From contig OY747710.1 in NCBI GenBank assembly GCA_963556495.2, forward strand, positions 38,581,000 through 38,644,999: DNA of 64,000 nt. The letters run 5' to 3'. Both the position numbers and the translations under genes were made by a program. Shown here one piece after another: positions 45,691 to 58,387 of the stretch (the first letter of the stretch is position 1; every line of letters starts with the position of its first letter). This stretch comes from Valencia hispanica. Lineage: Eukaryota > Chordata > Actinopteri > Cyprinodontiformes > Valenciidae. The notes under the pieces are model-generated. The model worked only from the letters and a program-made list of their open reading frames with translations, made no database searches and had not been told where the DNA came from.

Positions 45691-45957
45691 ACATATGCAT
45701 GATTTTAAGAGCTCCAACATTTCTCTATTAAAAATACTTATTTTATTGATTTAATTTATTTTTCACATTTTCTAAGATTTTGAATTTGGGATTTTCATAA
45801 GCTGTAAGCCATAATTATGAAAATTATAACAGATAAAGGCTTGAAATATCTTGCTTTGCATGCACTGAGTCTATATCATATTAGTTTCACCTTTTAAGTT
45901 GAATTACTGAAATAAATAAGCTTTTGCACAATATTCAAATTTTTCAAGTTTCACATG
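45586..45957 (-). repeat. Right inverted arm
   Basis: Complement of 44176-44555. It includes the end of the transposase frame (about 45590-45690), the 3' untranslated part and the terminal repeat. Confidence 0.8.
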
Positions 45958-46639
45958 TAGTTTGGCTACTGAACTAAGTCTTAGTTTGGGGGAGAGGTTA
46001 TATGAATAAAAACTAAAAAAAGGACTCTTTGAATGTGAAGCCAACATTTATATAACAAAATGGGAAGAGATGCAATACAAAACAAACAATATGTCAATAG
46101 AACTCAGTTTTAAGTATTTCCAGCTTTTTCAGTATCATACATTCTAATCCTTCTGATCAAAGCTTGCCTTTCCAAATGTTTCCTGTTCGTTGTCGTTATT
46201 GAATTTCCTTTTACTCTTCTATCAGAACCTTTCAACTTGCATCTTAATAAAAAGGTTGGGCTATATGGGTAACAGGACGTCAAGCCCACATACTCCAGAG
46301 CTATTTCACAATCAAATCAGTTTTTGATCACAACTCATTGCTTCAGTCCAGTCTAGCAGCAGACAAAAGAAACCTTTTCCAGTCCTTCTTTGGGAGTTGA
46401 ATGTTCACTGTTGTAGGAAGAGGTAAACAAATGCAAACCAGTTCTTTGTGCTCCTCATTGCTCACAAGCCTTTGATGCTTCACTTTTGCTCTTGCTGGGT
46501 GGAAGTGAAAACTAGGAATTTTTCACAAATGTTACAAAGCTGGAAGAATATAGAACAAACGTACAATTTTATTAATTTCACTGTAGCTGCAGGTTCCTAA
46601 CCTGGGTTCTACTTGCTCTTCTCTCTGAGGCTGACCCAG
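45958..46639. other. Non-coding DNA, nothing recognised
   Basis: No gene or named repeat could be supported. Confidence 0.35.
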
Positions 46640-46957
46640 GACACTAGGTCCTGTTTGAAAAGAACTGAAAGAAGTTCATTTCAGCTACTTGTTCCCAGGA
46701 TTTGTCTTTTACCTCAGCTCTGGCAGCACAGACTGGAGTGACGACCACATTAAAGCAGACGAGGCCACAGTCTGTCTAGCTGTCCTGTGGTCCTTGTGGC
46801 CATCAATTGTAAACAAAATGCCAAGAAACTTGAACTGTTTTACTTCAGGCAAAGACTCACCTCTGATATGGAGCAGCAGCCTACCTTTGGAAAAAAAATT
46901 TTTTTTTGCCATAAAGGAAAGCCTTTTTGTCATAGACAATACTTCTATTTTCACCGG
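46640..46957 (-). pseudogene. RTE/Rex3-like LINE reverse transcriptase fragment
   Basis: The minus-strand frame 46954-46709 reads SKGRLLLHIRGESLPEVKQF KFLGILFTIDGHKDHRTARQ TVASSALMWSSL. The segment SLPxVxxFKxLGxLFTxDG is the conserved block just upstream of the AASAVM...KAKLSIYRSIY region present at 13600. The fragment is cut off soon after. It comes from a different subfamily or an older copy. Confidence 0.55.
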
Positions 46958-47096
46958 GAAATAAGCAACCAGTGGGAGTAGTTTTTAAATTGAAGAGTGC
47001 AGTTATAATTGTACAGAGGGAAAGTAAAAAAATTAAATGGGTTTCCTGAAAGCCAAATTGCCCAGACTAAACTGATTTGTCTGAAGACAGAAAAAG

Positions 47097-47247
<151 letters not shown>

Positions 47248-47589
47248 GACAGAAAGACACAGGTAATTGCAGAGATCGTCAATCTGCATGGAACTTGGTA
47301 ATCCAAGCATGACGGGACATTTTGGTACGTATGAAAACCATTTTCAGCTTAAAGGAACAGGAAGTAATCACATAGAAAATTACACCCAAGTAAGTTAAAA
47401 GACAGTTTCCAAGGATCAGGTTGTTTTCATTAAAACTGGAGGATGTGGGACATTTGGAGTGGATTCCTAGATGTGCTTCACATGCATAAAAGCAACATGA
47501 AACCTCTTCAGAATGACTGATATTTATCAATGTTTTTTGGATTCATCTGACTTATATATTTTTTTGAACAGGGAAATGAGTGGCACCAA
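47248..47589. other. Non-coding spacer
   Basis: Nothing recognised. Confidence 0.35.
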
Positions 47590-48005
47590 AAACAAAGAGC
47601 TGACAGCAAGCTTCCTTGGCTTCCATAACTCCCAGGCAATGCCACAGGCTGATTGCCTCAATGCCACGGCGCATCGAGGCAGTGATTAAGGCAAAGGGAT
47701 TCCCCTAAGTATTGAAGATTGACATTGTTTTGAAAGTACCATATTTTGATTGACTTAATGTGATCCTAATTTCTTTTTTTTCTGCTAAAACTGAGAAGTA
47801 AATGGTGATTTCTTCACAGTATTTTTTGAATTCCTGTTTTTGTGGGTTTTATGAGCTGGAAGCCCAAATTATGTACAAATAAACAACTAACTAACTTGAA
47901 ATCGTTTAAGTTGTGGGCCCTGAATCTATAATCTATGGAAGTTTAAAATTTTGAATGGAATTATGGAAAAACTTTTCCATGATGTTCTAATTATTTGGAA
48001 AGGGT
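47590..48005 (+). mobile_element. Tc1-like element (family D relative), 3' end
   Basis: CACAGGCTGATTGCCTCAAT GCCACGGCGCATCGAGGCAG TGATTAAGGC encodes the last transposase residues (L-I-A-S/x-M-P-R-R-I-E-A-V), like 45620-45690. An AT-rich 3' UTR follows, with TTATGAGCTGGAAGCCCAAA TTATG, the counterpart of ATAAGCTGTAAGCCATAATT at 45800. The terminal repeat is blurred. Confidence 0.6.
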
Positions 48006-48939
48006 CTGTATTTATAGAATACTACACTACTCTTGTGAGGTCCAGAAAGACTAATTTCGTGTTGCCCTCTGACATGTTATTTTAGATTTGGAGGTGTGAT
48101 TAAAAAACAGCTACCGGTTTTCTGGCTGTCCTTGTACCCTGCGTAGATGTGATGGACATTGACAGAAGGGACCAGACTCAGCAGAAAAGAAAGCACTTCT
48201 TATCTTATGCTTCACACAAGTATACGGCAGTGTTTCAGTGTGTGCTTGTGTTTTGCTCCCAGGGTGGTTATCAGCAGCAGGAGGTGGGAGTAACACCCAT
48301 TGACCCTTAGCTGATACACCTTTAAATTCAACAGGATAAAATAGGACTTTGTGCATAGTGTGTATTTCAGTGTGTGTCACAAACACGTGTGTGTGTGTTC
48401 CCATTGATGTGATATGGTTATTTTTGTTGGCGAGCAGTAATTAGCTCCAGGAATAGTTTCAGCGTGTCGAAATGTGCAACCCATTTGGACTTTTTCTGTC
48501 AGCTTTCCAGCACTTTGGCCATATTGACATCCTCCTCTGTGGCTCCACACAACTCTATCTCTGGTCAACGTAATGTTTATTGAATGCTTGGGGACTTTTT
48601 TTACACAGACCTTTAGCAATGAGGGAGCTTCAGTCACTGATAGCTAAGGGAAGCAGTGGAAAAGGTTTTTGGTGAGCTTGGAGGGAAAATGTGCTGTCTG
48701 CTCAAGGGAGTGAATCCAATTACCAATAACAGTTCCTTATCTGGCATACGAAGACAGCAAACTCATTGGAGACTCCAACAGTATACACAGAGCCCTGCCA
48801 TACTATTATTACCATTTGTACTTCTTCAAAACCACAAACCTCAGTGTATTTTATTAGCACTGTGTGTTAAGGCCAACACAAAGTACTGTATAACTGTACA
48901 ATGGATTAAGAGCAACCCGTAGTTTTCAGAAATGTTTTT
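48006..48939. other. Non-coding DNA, nothing recognised
   Basis: 48420-48560 is less AT-rich than its surroundings and free of repeats I know; it could be a conserved non-coding block, but nothing in the sequence itself proves this. Confidence 0.3.
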
Positions 48940-49315
48940 CAACTAAATATTTTCAAGTCTTAAAATATATTCCCATTTGGATTTTGGTCTGGACTTTGAC
49001 TAGACCATTCTAACAGATTACACATTTTTAATCTAAACCAGTGGTTTTTAAACCTTATGCATCAGGACCCACTGTCCTTTATGTTTTAGATGTGTCTCTG
49101 CTCCAACACACCTGATTTTAATGTTTGCAGTAGCTCCCCAGCATACTTCTGAAACCATCAGTTATGTGGGCTTTTATGTAGGGGAATCGCGGAAGCTTAT
49201 GCACCGCTTAATATTTGTTAAAAAGAGTTCACAATTTTTCTTCTACTTCACAAATATGCACTACTTAGTGTCGACGTTTGTCATAAAATCCCACTAAAAT
49301 ACATTGAATATTGTG
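48940..49315 (-). mobile_element. Tc1-like element (family B), internally deleted, with nested hAT-like piece
   Basis: On the left, antisense transposase C-terminus (TTTTGGTCTGGACTTTGACT, AGACCATTCTAACAGATTAC). On the right, the reversed terminal repeat (CATAAAATCCCACTAAAATA CATTGAATATT). The middle is replaced by a different repeat at 49039-49160. Confidence 0.65.
49039..49160. mobile_element. hAT-like terminal repeat fragment
   Basis: CAGTGGTTTTTAAACCTTAT GCATCAGGACCCACTGTCC then TGCTCCAACACACCTGATTT: the CAGTGGTT(C)CCAA(A)C...CTCCAACACACCTGATT pattern is a common fish hAT/MITE end. Confidence 0.5.
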
Positions 49316-50718
49316 GAAGATGTTAAGGCATTGTACGACTTGAATCAGATGAGCAGGTAAATAATATACATGAACTGTCAAATTGAAGTAAAGGAGAAAC
49401 GAAAAAACAGATAAAGTATAGTAAGGTAAACCAATATGCTGTATATATGAAAAAACACACAAATGTATGATCTTAACAAATTTACATGTATATTTATTGA
49501 TGGAAAAGTAAACAGGTGAAACAACGGATGAATCTAATCAGCATTATCTAGTTTGATCATTGAGGTTTTTCAGTCACACATGGCAGTATTTGCACAACTG
49601 AGTAAGTGAGAACAGGGCAGCAACTTCCTTTTGAGCTCTCTCAGTGTTATCTGAACATCTGCTGGGATGGCATCATGAGCACTGGTTTTCTTCTGAAAGT
49701 TTTCGGTAAGAAGGCTCAAAAGAATACATCTGGGGTGATGACCAATAACCAGACTATCAAACCTCACAGGATAAGTAAGTAGCATGTTTATACATCAGAG
49801 CACCGAGTCGTTGGGTTTTTGTGTTGCAGGGTGTGAAAGCTGTGCTGAGGCGTAGGAGTCAGAGGGATCAGGACAGACTAAAAATGTCTGACTCTGACTA
49901 TACATGACAGATGTTGTTTCTCTGAGATGTTGGGGAACAATTCAATTACCCCCTCAAAGTCGGTGAATGGAGAGTTGGCCTCAGCACATCTAGTTCGGAG
50001 AAATCCCTGGCGTTCCTCGTGCTCTGATGTTGGGAAACCTTTTTTTCTGGCACCTGGAGATGTATTGTTATTTTTAGCATAAACCTCCATTTTGGGAGCA
50101 GAAGTTAACAAATTTAACTGGGAATATTTACTGACTTGAGGTATGTAATTCCCTGAATTTCGATTTCTGACTTTGCATACACCCACTACTGAACAACGGA
50201 ATTTCCTCCCATTATTCACAGTACTTTCCTGCTGACAAAGTGTTGACATATAATACCTGATAGTGGGATCTGTTGGAAAATGTATAGCATTTGATGATAT
50301 TTTGTATAATCAGTATGGCAAGTCCTCATTAATTTACAGATCCCAGACTGATGTTCACACGGTTCTTTAGAAGTTCTGTTTTCCGTTCTTGTTTAGAGAA
50401 CAAAGCTGTGAAGCACACCATAAACCTCTGTGATAATTACAACCAGTGCTACTGTTGCCATGTGTGCATGAGCTGTCAGCAAGTCTGTCTCTGGGTCTCA
50501 AGACAAGTATTAAAGACACTAATGTCTCTTGTGATGTCTTGGGATGTTTAGATCTTATCCTTGCAGCTGTATAAATAATATGCACAGCATCAGTTTGTTG
50601 ACAGACTAAGCAACTAGGCAGAAACATGATTTTAATTCCGAAAGCAGTGATTTATTCCTCAGGACAACCACAATTAAGTTTTCCCAAGAATGACTGCTTT
50701 TTATGTGGATTTCAAAGA
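49316..50718. other. 1.4 kb without recognised features
   Basis: The minus frame 49878-50249 (123 codons) has no family features. Confidence 0.35.
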
Positions 50719-50845
50719 TCCATCCATCCATTATCCATACGTTGTGTCCTGTGCAGGGTTGCGGGGGGGTGCTAGTGCCTATCTCAAACAATCATCGGGC
50801 GAGAGGCAGGGTACACCCTGGACAGGTCGCCAGTCCATTGCAGGG
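50719..50845 (-). mobile_element. SINE family 1, tail half
   Basis: (ATCC)n tail at 50719-50733, then GTGCCTATCTC, GCGAGAGGCAGGGTACACCC and TGGACAGGTCGCCAGTCCAT, nearly identical to the block in the copy at 2423. Its good preservation suggests a younger copy, 5'-truncated at the right edge. Confidence 0.75.
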
Positions 50846-52419
50846 ATTTCCAAGATATATACTTAGATAAGATTTACTCTAATTGACAAACCTTGCAGCC
50901 AAAAAGATAATTCAACATGGGTCTTATGAAGGTCTGACCCTAGAAATGGGGATTCATCCAATGTCTCTAAAAGCTTATCCTTGCAGGGTCATGGTGGTAC
51001 ATGTATGTACAGTGAGAGCAGTCAGGTCGCGTCTGTGAGCATCATTATTTGTAAGCTGCAAATTATTGAACTCTGCAATGTAGTCATACAGTTTGAGCTT
51101 GAGCTGAATACAACTACTGAAAATATTGTGCAGTGTATGCCCAGCTTAAAGTGACAGACCACTCCTAAATAACCGGCTGAAAGCTCTGGAGAACATGTTT
51201 TTTTCTTGTTTTTTACAGCGCTTGTCAGCCATCAGCATGCTGTTAGCCGAATGGATTTGGCAATCAGTTTTCATTTTTAAGTTTTTCATTTCCTCACATA
51301 AATGTAAGCGGGTCTACAGGTATTACACTAACTAATAAAAGCATAAACTGCATGTGTGTACGTTACCCACTAGCCTTTCTGAGGGCTATATCTCACCAAA
51401 AGGGAGTTTTTGAGAATGTCCCCCACATCCTTGTGTATGTTTTCACCTTTAAACCCATTTTTACTGCCATTATGTCTCTGTGTTGGAGTACGGTTGTGTA
51501 ACTGCACATTGTTTCCATTTTCCAACCTCCTTTTGGGCCATTGGTGTTTTGACTTTGACATATTTTAAATTTTTGTCAGATCCTATTTGTCCCCCTTGTT
51601 TCACCATATAAACTCAGCTTTTTACTTTCAATGAACTTCACTTCGTTCTTATCCTTCCTTCCAAAACTGTCTCTAGACACTCTTTCCTCCTCAGTGAGTC
51701 AGCACTTCTTGAATCTGTTAGAAATATCCTATAATATCTGATGTTTTGGTGAAAAAAGGACTAATCTTTTCAGCCTTTTCCTCTTTTGATTACATCTTTT
51801 ATAAATGATTCACTTAATATTAAGGTATATATTTGTAATGTTACATTTTACTTTACTATGCTCGACTTCAATTTATGTTAGATTCATATAGCAAAAACCC
51901 TCTGTTAATTAGTCCTCACAATGAACAGTAGGTTATATTTGTATCTCCATACACAATTGATAAAAATCTGATCACTTGCCTAAGTTGATGTCGCTGAACT
52001 AAATGGTTGATGATTACAGCACTCTGGAAGAACAGTGAAAGACCAAAGGTGACCATAACAAACATGTCAGGCTCCTCGTTACTTTAACCCCCAGCATATC
52101 TTTTGTGCACAGTACAACATTTTTCACATTTCAAACAACATTCCTGCTGTCATTTAAAGATCTCATGTTTTGTTTGCAAAGTTTTGTTCACTCCTTGTAA
52201 ATAGTCTGTTGCTTGTTTTTCATGCGCAAAGATACATGCACATTTTGCACGTGTTGATCCTACTCAGTCGCACATTTCTTTGGATTAGAGTAAGCCATTT
52301 TGAGAAACTAAACAGTATTTCCTTACGTTATAAAAGTATAATTGATGTACAAAATGTTTTTCGTAGTTCTATTTTTGTATTTTCTTTTTTCCCCCTATAA
52401 ATTTCATAGTCCAACCTGC
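50846..52419. other. 1.6 kb without recognised features
   Basis: CATATAAACTCAGC at 51607 is TATA-like, but no transcript is supported. Confidence 0.35.
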
Positions 52420-52490
52420 CTGTCACTTTGCCACTGGTGCAACTGAATTTCCCCACATAGGAACAATAAAGGTTATTTCTATTCAATTCT
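52420..52490 (+). mobile_element. LINE/SINE 3' end
   Basis: ACTGAATTTCCCCACATAGG AACAATAAAGGTTATTTCTA TTCAATTCT is the TTTCCCC...GGAxxAATAAAG end also seen at 15180-15215 and antisense at 24884. Confidence 0.5.
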
Positions 52491-55400
52491 AAATTTGAAT
52501 GCAGCGTTTTCCAAAGAGGTTATAAACTAACACATTTGCTTTAAATACAGCAACTCAGTTATTGTGTTCAAAGTCCTTGTAAGGCCAAATACAGACATTA
52601 GTCTTTTGTTAGCAACAAAACACCAAATATTTGTTTTCATGACATTAGCCACAATTATCTATCCCACTATAATGTCCTAACTTCTTTTAATATTTTATTA
52701 TTTTTCTCTCTTCACTTGCAACAACTACGTTTTCTTCCTTAAATAATTATTCCCTAAGTTATTACAACTCACAGACAAAAGGGGACTAAAAGGCTAGGAT
52801 GGTCAGCATCATACTGCAAGGTTAGTGCAAAGTCCATAGTCAGTACAGTGTCCGTTCTCCTAACTAAACACAAGCAACTACTCATTTCATGACATTAACA
52901 TTAAAGAAAAAATTGATATCTGCAGCACAGCAGACATATTATGGAAAATATTCTATTGTTTTCCTTGGCAGATGCTGCACACTGATTGCTGTGAAAAACA
53001 AGTCTGCAACATGATAGGTTTTTTGCTTACCCCATTATCTAAATGTTGTCAGGTCTGTTATGTAACATTAGGCTCTGGCTCAATGTCACGGTTCTAAAAA
53101 TAAACTAGAAACACAAAGCCTAGGAGAGATTTAGTACAGGATCTACATTTTTTGAAGCTACTGCCCTTGCTTGTGTTCAAATAAAAATCTATTTTTTCTA
53201 TTGTACAATTAAAATAAGTTGTTAGCTCTTATTGGTCAGCGCTAACACTGGAGCAGTTTGGTGGGGGGAAAAGAGATCAAACTGTAATACTTTTCCTTAT
53301 ACCTATATCTTATATGTGAAATATTCCCTATTCAAAAAGGTTAGTAAAATAAACAGGGAAAATAACAAAATGTAAATGAAATGATTGCTGCAATGCTCCG
53401 ATTTGAATTGCAATAAGCACCGTTTTGGGGAAATAAAACACAATTGTCCCTTAGCTAGAAATTGTTTCTTAAAGTTTGGAAGTTGTCACTGCTAAAGTAA
53501 AATGTTAAATGAAAACATCCTTACTGGGAAAAATCATTACACTAATCAAACTTTCTTTTCACATTCAGTTTTAGTCTTTCCTCAGCTTTGATGATTATTT
53601 AGTTTACTAGATCTCTTTCCTTGGAAAGATCCACAGGGGGTTCTTTACAAATACTGCTGCTGTATTGAGTTCCTCAGCACTCACTTCAGTTTTTTTTTGC
53701 CTTTTTATTTCACCTTCTTGTTTCTCTTTCACTTCTCATTTATTTGTCCAGGTTGAACTTTTCGGTTAGCTGAGGTTTTCACACCTGTGTTAAGATCCAT
53801 TTTCAGGATTAAGTTTCATAAGAAAGATATCTTTGCATAAAAACGAACGGATTTATTCTTGACGAGATGGAACTCTAATGTTATTATGCTGTGTTAGGTT
53901 ACAGACTGCTGAACTGGATGTTTAGGTTATAATTAACTGTCTATAAGGGTAGCGTCATAAGTAGGAAAATAATCTGTTTCCTTGTTTCTCTGCTTTATTT
54001 TCCTTTACCGGTTTGTTCAACCCATCTGTTTTGGTATTCAAATGAGCATAGGACGGGACAGTGAGATTCTCACGTCATGAAAACCATATATACACGTATG
54101 GTTTCACAGTATTTACAACTGCAGCTAACAGCATATGGCCACAAAAACAACCCCAACCTTAACATTCTCATTATTTCTATGTAGATAAATTAGCAAGCTA
54201 AAGAAAATGATGGTAACAAAAAAAGATGCAGACAGGAGAACCAAGAGAACAAAAATGTAATATTTGCAAGCCGTGATGTTGCTAATGATGACCTGCTCTG
54301 ATCCCATATGGTTGATTTATCCTAACTAGCATACCATCAGTGGCAGGTGGTTCAGCCTACAAAATGCGAGACTTCTCTGAAAGCTGCTATTCAGGACTGT
54401 AGTGCATATGAGACACATGTAGCATCAAATCTGCAGTCATAGCAACCGATAAACTCATTAAATCCTCCACTTGCCAGTGGAGGATTAAGTGTATAAAGGA
54501 CTGGTAGGTGTAGGGCTCAAACGATTCTTCAAATTACTCAAATCATTTCTAGAGTAAATAATCCTTGTGATTCTGTGCTTCAGTTTTTTTTTCTTATACA
54601 TGCAAAGTTGGCACCAGTGGCACACAGTGACGCTGTCACGAATGCAGCGAGCAGATGAAGATCACTGCTTGGAAGATGGATGTTCCAAGTGCAGGGTGAG
54701 GATGGAGCCGAAGGTCTTGTTGGAGCGGAGGAGATGGACGAACCTGGAACTTGTGATGCGAGGAGCTTGGAAAGGCTATTAGCCGTAGGAAGCCGTTGAG
54801 TTTAAGAATACAACTCAGGTTGGAGTCGTAGGAGCTATGTGTCATAACAAGGTTGATGACTGAGCGCCATAGAGGTGAGTGACGGGAGCTTTTGAGTGTT
54901 TTGGAGGAGGAGATCCAGCAAATGGATGGTGAGAATCTCATCAGAAGCAGCTGCTCCGAGTTGGGCCTGATGATTTCTTGACAGACGCACACCAACCTCA
55001 GAGAGAAAATGAGGTCCCGGTTTAACGAAGCTGACCATTTCTTATGAAGGAATCAAGAGTTGGCTGACTGAGTTTTCCAGCTCAGAAAATCTACGAGGAG
55101 CTTGCCTGTTAATTGATTTATTGTCTAGCAATATTCAATAAAGATCATAGAGGGAAAAAGTGTTGGATTATGAATGTTGTACTCGGGAAGAACAAAATCT
55201 GAGTGTTAAGGCAAATTTTTCTCTAAAAGCCTGCTTCTAGAAACAGTTTCTGATATATAAAGGATGTGCTGTGCTGTTATTACCACTGGTGCTACTTGAG
55301 GTATATGTAGTGGTACAAGGAAATAAATTGGTATCAATTGTTTATAAGCCAAAGAAGTCCATCAATGATCATGAGACAAACTGTTACAGCAAGGTAATAA

Positions 55401-55648
55401 GCAGAGAAAAGAATGAGGGATTCAAACACAAATCCTCCAAACCACATTGAAAACTACTACAAAAAGGAGCTTCATGGGGCACATTTCTGGTCCGTTCAGG
55501 GTGTTAACAATTACTGGGGATTGGGCCCATCATAACAGAGCCCTCCTTTAATCCTTGATGTCTGTAAGCTTTTCTTTTGACCCAAAGGCAAAGAGACAGA
55601 AGTTAAAGTTAAGACAATGGTTATTGACAACAATTAATCATTTGTATT
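52491..55648. other. 3.2 kb without recognised features
   Basis: Strongly AT-rich to 54600. 54630-55090 is richer in GGAG/GAGG words and could be an old retroelement leader, but no domain or edge supports that. Confidence 0.4.
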
Positions 55649-56041
55649 TTGAGGAAACCAGTTGCTCTAGCCACAGTAAGCTGTGTTCCAAAAGAAGGTC
55701 TGTGTTACCAGAGTTTGTCTGACCTGGTTTATCGCTGTTATGAGCATTGGCTAGATGTTAATGGAGAACGAATAGATATTCCAGGACAGGTTCTAACTTT
55801 GAACATTTCTTTGCAGGAGGCACAAGGTGAGGTTGCAGGTAGCTTGTCTGAAACCACAGGGAAGCATGAAGTAAGAACCACAGATGATAACCACTATGGT
55901 AATGAAAACCTATTGAAAAACTGTCTAACAGATTTTTTTGTTGCTGCAGGCCTGGTGAGTGGACTGGAATCAAACAAGTCAGCAGTAAAGTGGAGGAGAC
56001 CCATTCTGATGGAGAAAACAGACACCAGAGACGTGACATGA
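55649..56041 (+). other. Orphan 130-codon open frame
   Basis: The frame has no recognised domain. It contains YRCYEHWLDVNGERIDIPGQ and an acidic/polar middle. No obvious splice sites or promoter were found, and codon use looks ordinary for random AT-rich DNA. A string resembling an LTR edge (TTTGGGTCAATCCCCC...CCTGACA) lies 100 bp downstream at 56149-56180, so it might be retroelement debris. A chance frame is the default reading. Confidence 0.2.
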
Positions 56042-56748
56042 TTTGATTTGAATTGGAATTGGCCATATTTGTCAAAGTGCCTACACTGTGAATGACGCAA
56101 TCTCTGTTGTTCAATTTAGAATAGAAAAATAAGCAATTAAAAACTTGTTTGGGTCAATCCCCCAATCCACCCCCTGACACAATGTAGCACTGGGTGGTGA
56201 TTTGTTCTGGTCATATGCCAAACTGCCACTGCTCAATAGAAAGGTTTAGAGCCAAGGTTTTGCACTGTTATGTAGCTTCAGTGACTTATTTGGCTTTTGG
56301 CAATTGAGAATAAGTATGCTGTCAGTAGTACTTCAGTAAAAAACAGAATTTCTTCAGAATAATGTTTTATAGATTGCTTCAGGCAAATCAGTTTGACTGA
56401 ACATATATTTTATTACCTTAGGTATTAGTTCTACAAATCAACCGTTTTACTGATTCTTGCATCATTGCAAACAATTGAACTTTAATTCTGTTCAAAATTA
56501 AAATGAACACATGCACAGCTGTAATACTATAAACAAGCCCTGCCCTTAATTGCAACAAACCCAATCTCCTTAAAGCCAAGTTAGTGTAACCACAATTCTA
56601 ACGCTGCAGCAGCACGACCACTGATTTCTTTTAAATCTCACACTACTTTGTAATCCCCAATTCAGACTGTTGGACTGGCTGCTGGCCAGAGAGAGCCGTT
56701 TAGGGCTTCCCACAGGAGACGGGTGGGAAACGAAGCTGAGCTCTGCTT
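56042..56748. other. Non-coding DNA, nothing firm
   Basis: Apart from the LTR-edge-like string near 56149-56180, nothing is supportable. Confidence 0.3.
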
Positions 56749-56761
56749 ATCAGCGATTTCT
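56749..56761 (+). repeat. 13-bp target-site duplication, left copy
   Basis: ATCAGCGATTTCT, identical to 58388-58400; bases outside differ (CTT before here, AAG before the other). Confidence 0.85.
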
Positions 56762-58387
56762 TTTTTTTCTTTTTACGTGTCCTGTTTGGCATTGTTGAGC
56801 TCTGAGTGTCTGAGTACCAAGTAGAAGCCCAACAGATTTACTTTCACAAGCAGAGCACTACAGATTTTTGCTATAGTACTCCACTTGATTTATGTGTGAA
56901 AAATCTTTATTATGAATTGCTGGGGGTTTTATTTCCTGATGTTATGGACACGGAGATGGAAAATTAAGGGAAGGAAAGAAAGAAGATGAAGAAGAGAGGT
57001 AGGAAACAAAAAGTCAAGAGAGAGGGTGAGTTGAAAATACAAGAGAGGAAGGGGAACAAAGAAAACAGGAAAAAAATGAAGTCTGCCTCCATACCCACAG
57101 GACGGCAGAGAGAGGGGAAAAAACAAAACAAAGCAAAAAACGAAAAAGGAACATCGACAAAGCAAACCAAACATCGTGAACTAAGAACTACACAACCACA
57201 TCACACAATAATGAATATAAAAATACAACAACAATGTCACAGAAAAACTCATGGTACCGATTAATCAAGATCTAGTAACGATAACCTCAGCCCAAGAATA
57301 TATCTGTTAACACCAGAGACCCCACATCTATGTGTGTGTGTTAGCATGCTGGTGCATATAAGGTTTCTCCATAAGCGTGTTGGATAGCTGGTGTGAGCAG
57401 GCATCAATCCGTCTCCCAGGAATCGATGCAAACATGAAGGAGATCGGAGCCAAGACATCCAAAAGACCCCCAGAGCCTCAGGCGGACCCAGGCAGAGCAG
57501 AGGAGAACCCCAGGGGAACGTCCAGCGGCTACTATGCAGGGGCCCGGGGGACAGCAGTGACGAGCCCACGGGCCCTGCCGACAACCGGCTAAGCCAGGGC
57601 GGGCTGGTCCATGGACCGGAAGAGCCGGGGCCCAGGGGCGCGCCACCCCCCAGCAGGGACCCGACAAGGGACCGGCCGACGAGGAGCCCCCGGCCCCGCC
57701 GGTGAATCAGCCAGCCGCCACGCGCCACCGCCACCCTAGGCCAATCCCCATCGCCAACATCCCAGCGCCCCACCCCTGCCCCACGTCAGGGCGCCCGACC
57801 GATAGCTGCAGCAGACGGAAGGCATCCCAAGGCCAAGCTCAGGCAGCACCTGGACACCAAGTTGTACCAGCTCCCGAGTCCTGATCCCGCGCAACGCAGA
57901 TCGCCGAGACCAGGCATCCAACAAAGGCCAGGGCCGGTCCAACCCGCCAATGAACCGACCACGCACGGTGCGCACCGAACAGGTGATCGAACGAGCAGAG
58001 GTGCTGGATCCGTATCCCGCCGAGCCACCAAACAGGCACCACCCAACAATCCCAAACATGTCACCCCTGAAAGAGGTGCCCCAACCAACCAAGGGAAGAT
58101 ATCGGCCCAGCGCATCAGCCGACCGACACACCAGCCCCCCCAGGCCGGGCCAGGCACGCACCAGTTCCAGACCGGATTGACCACCGACGCACCAGTGGGC
58201 AGGGCCATCTGTCCCTGGGGGGAGTGACGGAGGGGAAATAGGCCCCCCATTAAATGTAAGGCCTGAGGTGCTCCAGGCGAGAGGGGAGCCCAAGACCCAA
58301 CCTGACAGGCAGACAAAGACCGACACAGTCATACGTTCCCTCCCTCTTAAACACATACATTCTCACTGACTCACCAAGACACCCAAG
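56762..58387 (-). mobile_element. GC-rich A-tailed retroposon of unassigned family
   Basis: A 1626-bp insert bounded by perfect 13-bp direct repeats. On the minus strand its 3' end is an A-rich tail (complement of TTTTTTTCTTTTT at 56762-56774), so the orientation is 58387 to 56762. The 5' two-thirds (58387-57400) is strikingly GC- and CpG-rich against AT-rich flanks. The part at 57250-56940 is pyrimidine-rich on the minus strand. An AATAAAG signal lies about 150 bp before the tail. Frames of 206 and 176 codons on the minus strand and 121 on the plus strand are Gly/Trp/Leu- or Pro/Arg-rich and overlap one another; I see no endonuclease, reverse transcriptase or gag motif. It may be the 5' UTR and 3' end of a LINE with the ORFs deleted, or a non-autonomous retroposon. 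An older copy is at 11240-11704. Confidence 0.75.

Larger units (their letters stand above)
44176..45957 (+). mobile_element. Tc1-like element (family D) with very long inverted arms
   Basis: Both edges are exact: TA at 44174-44175 and 45958-45959; left edge CAGGTGAAACCAGAAAAAAA, reversed right edge CATGTGAAACTTGAAAAATT. The inverted match is not limited to a usual terminal repeat. It continues through AACTTAAAAGGTGAAACTAA, GCTTATGAAA, GCGTGGCATGGATGCTATCA to TGGAAGACCAG (44555) and its complement at 45586. The left arm therefore contains an antisense copy of the transposase 3' coding end. Between the arms are the transposase N-terminus, a deletion, a nested retroposon and the C-terminal half. 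Confidence 0.85.

Noticed and set aside
48420..48560. Conserved non-coding element
   Set aside because: It looks non-repetitive and balanced in composition, but conservation cannot be judged from one sequence.
57736..58356. 206- and 176-codon overlapping frames on the minus strand
   Set aside because: GC-rich composition depletes stop codons on both strands. The peptides overlap in several frames and have no motif; homology follows the DNA repeat, not a protein.
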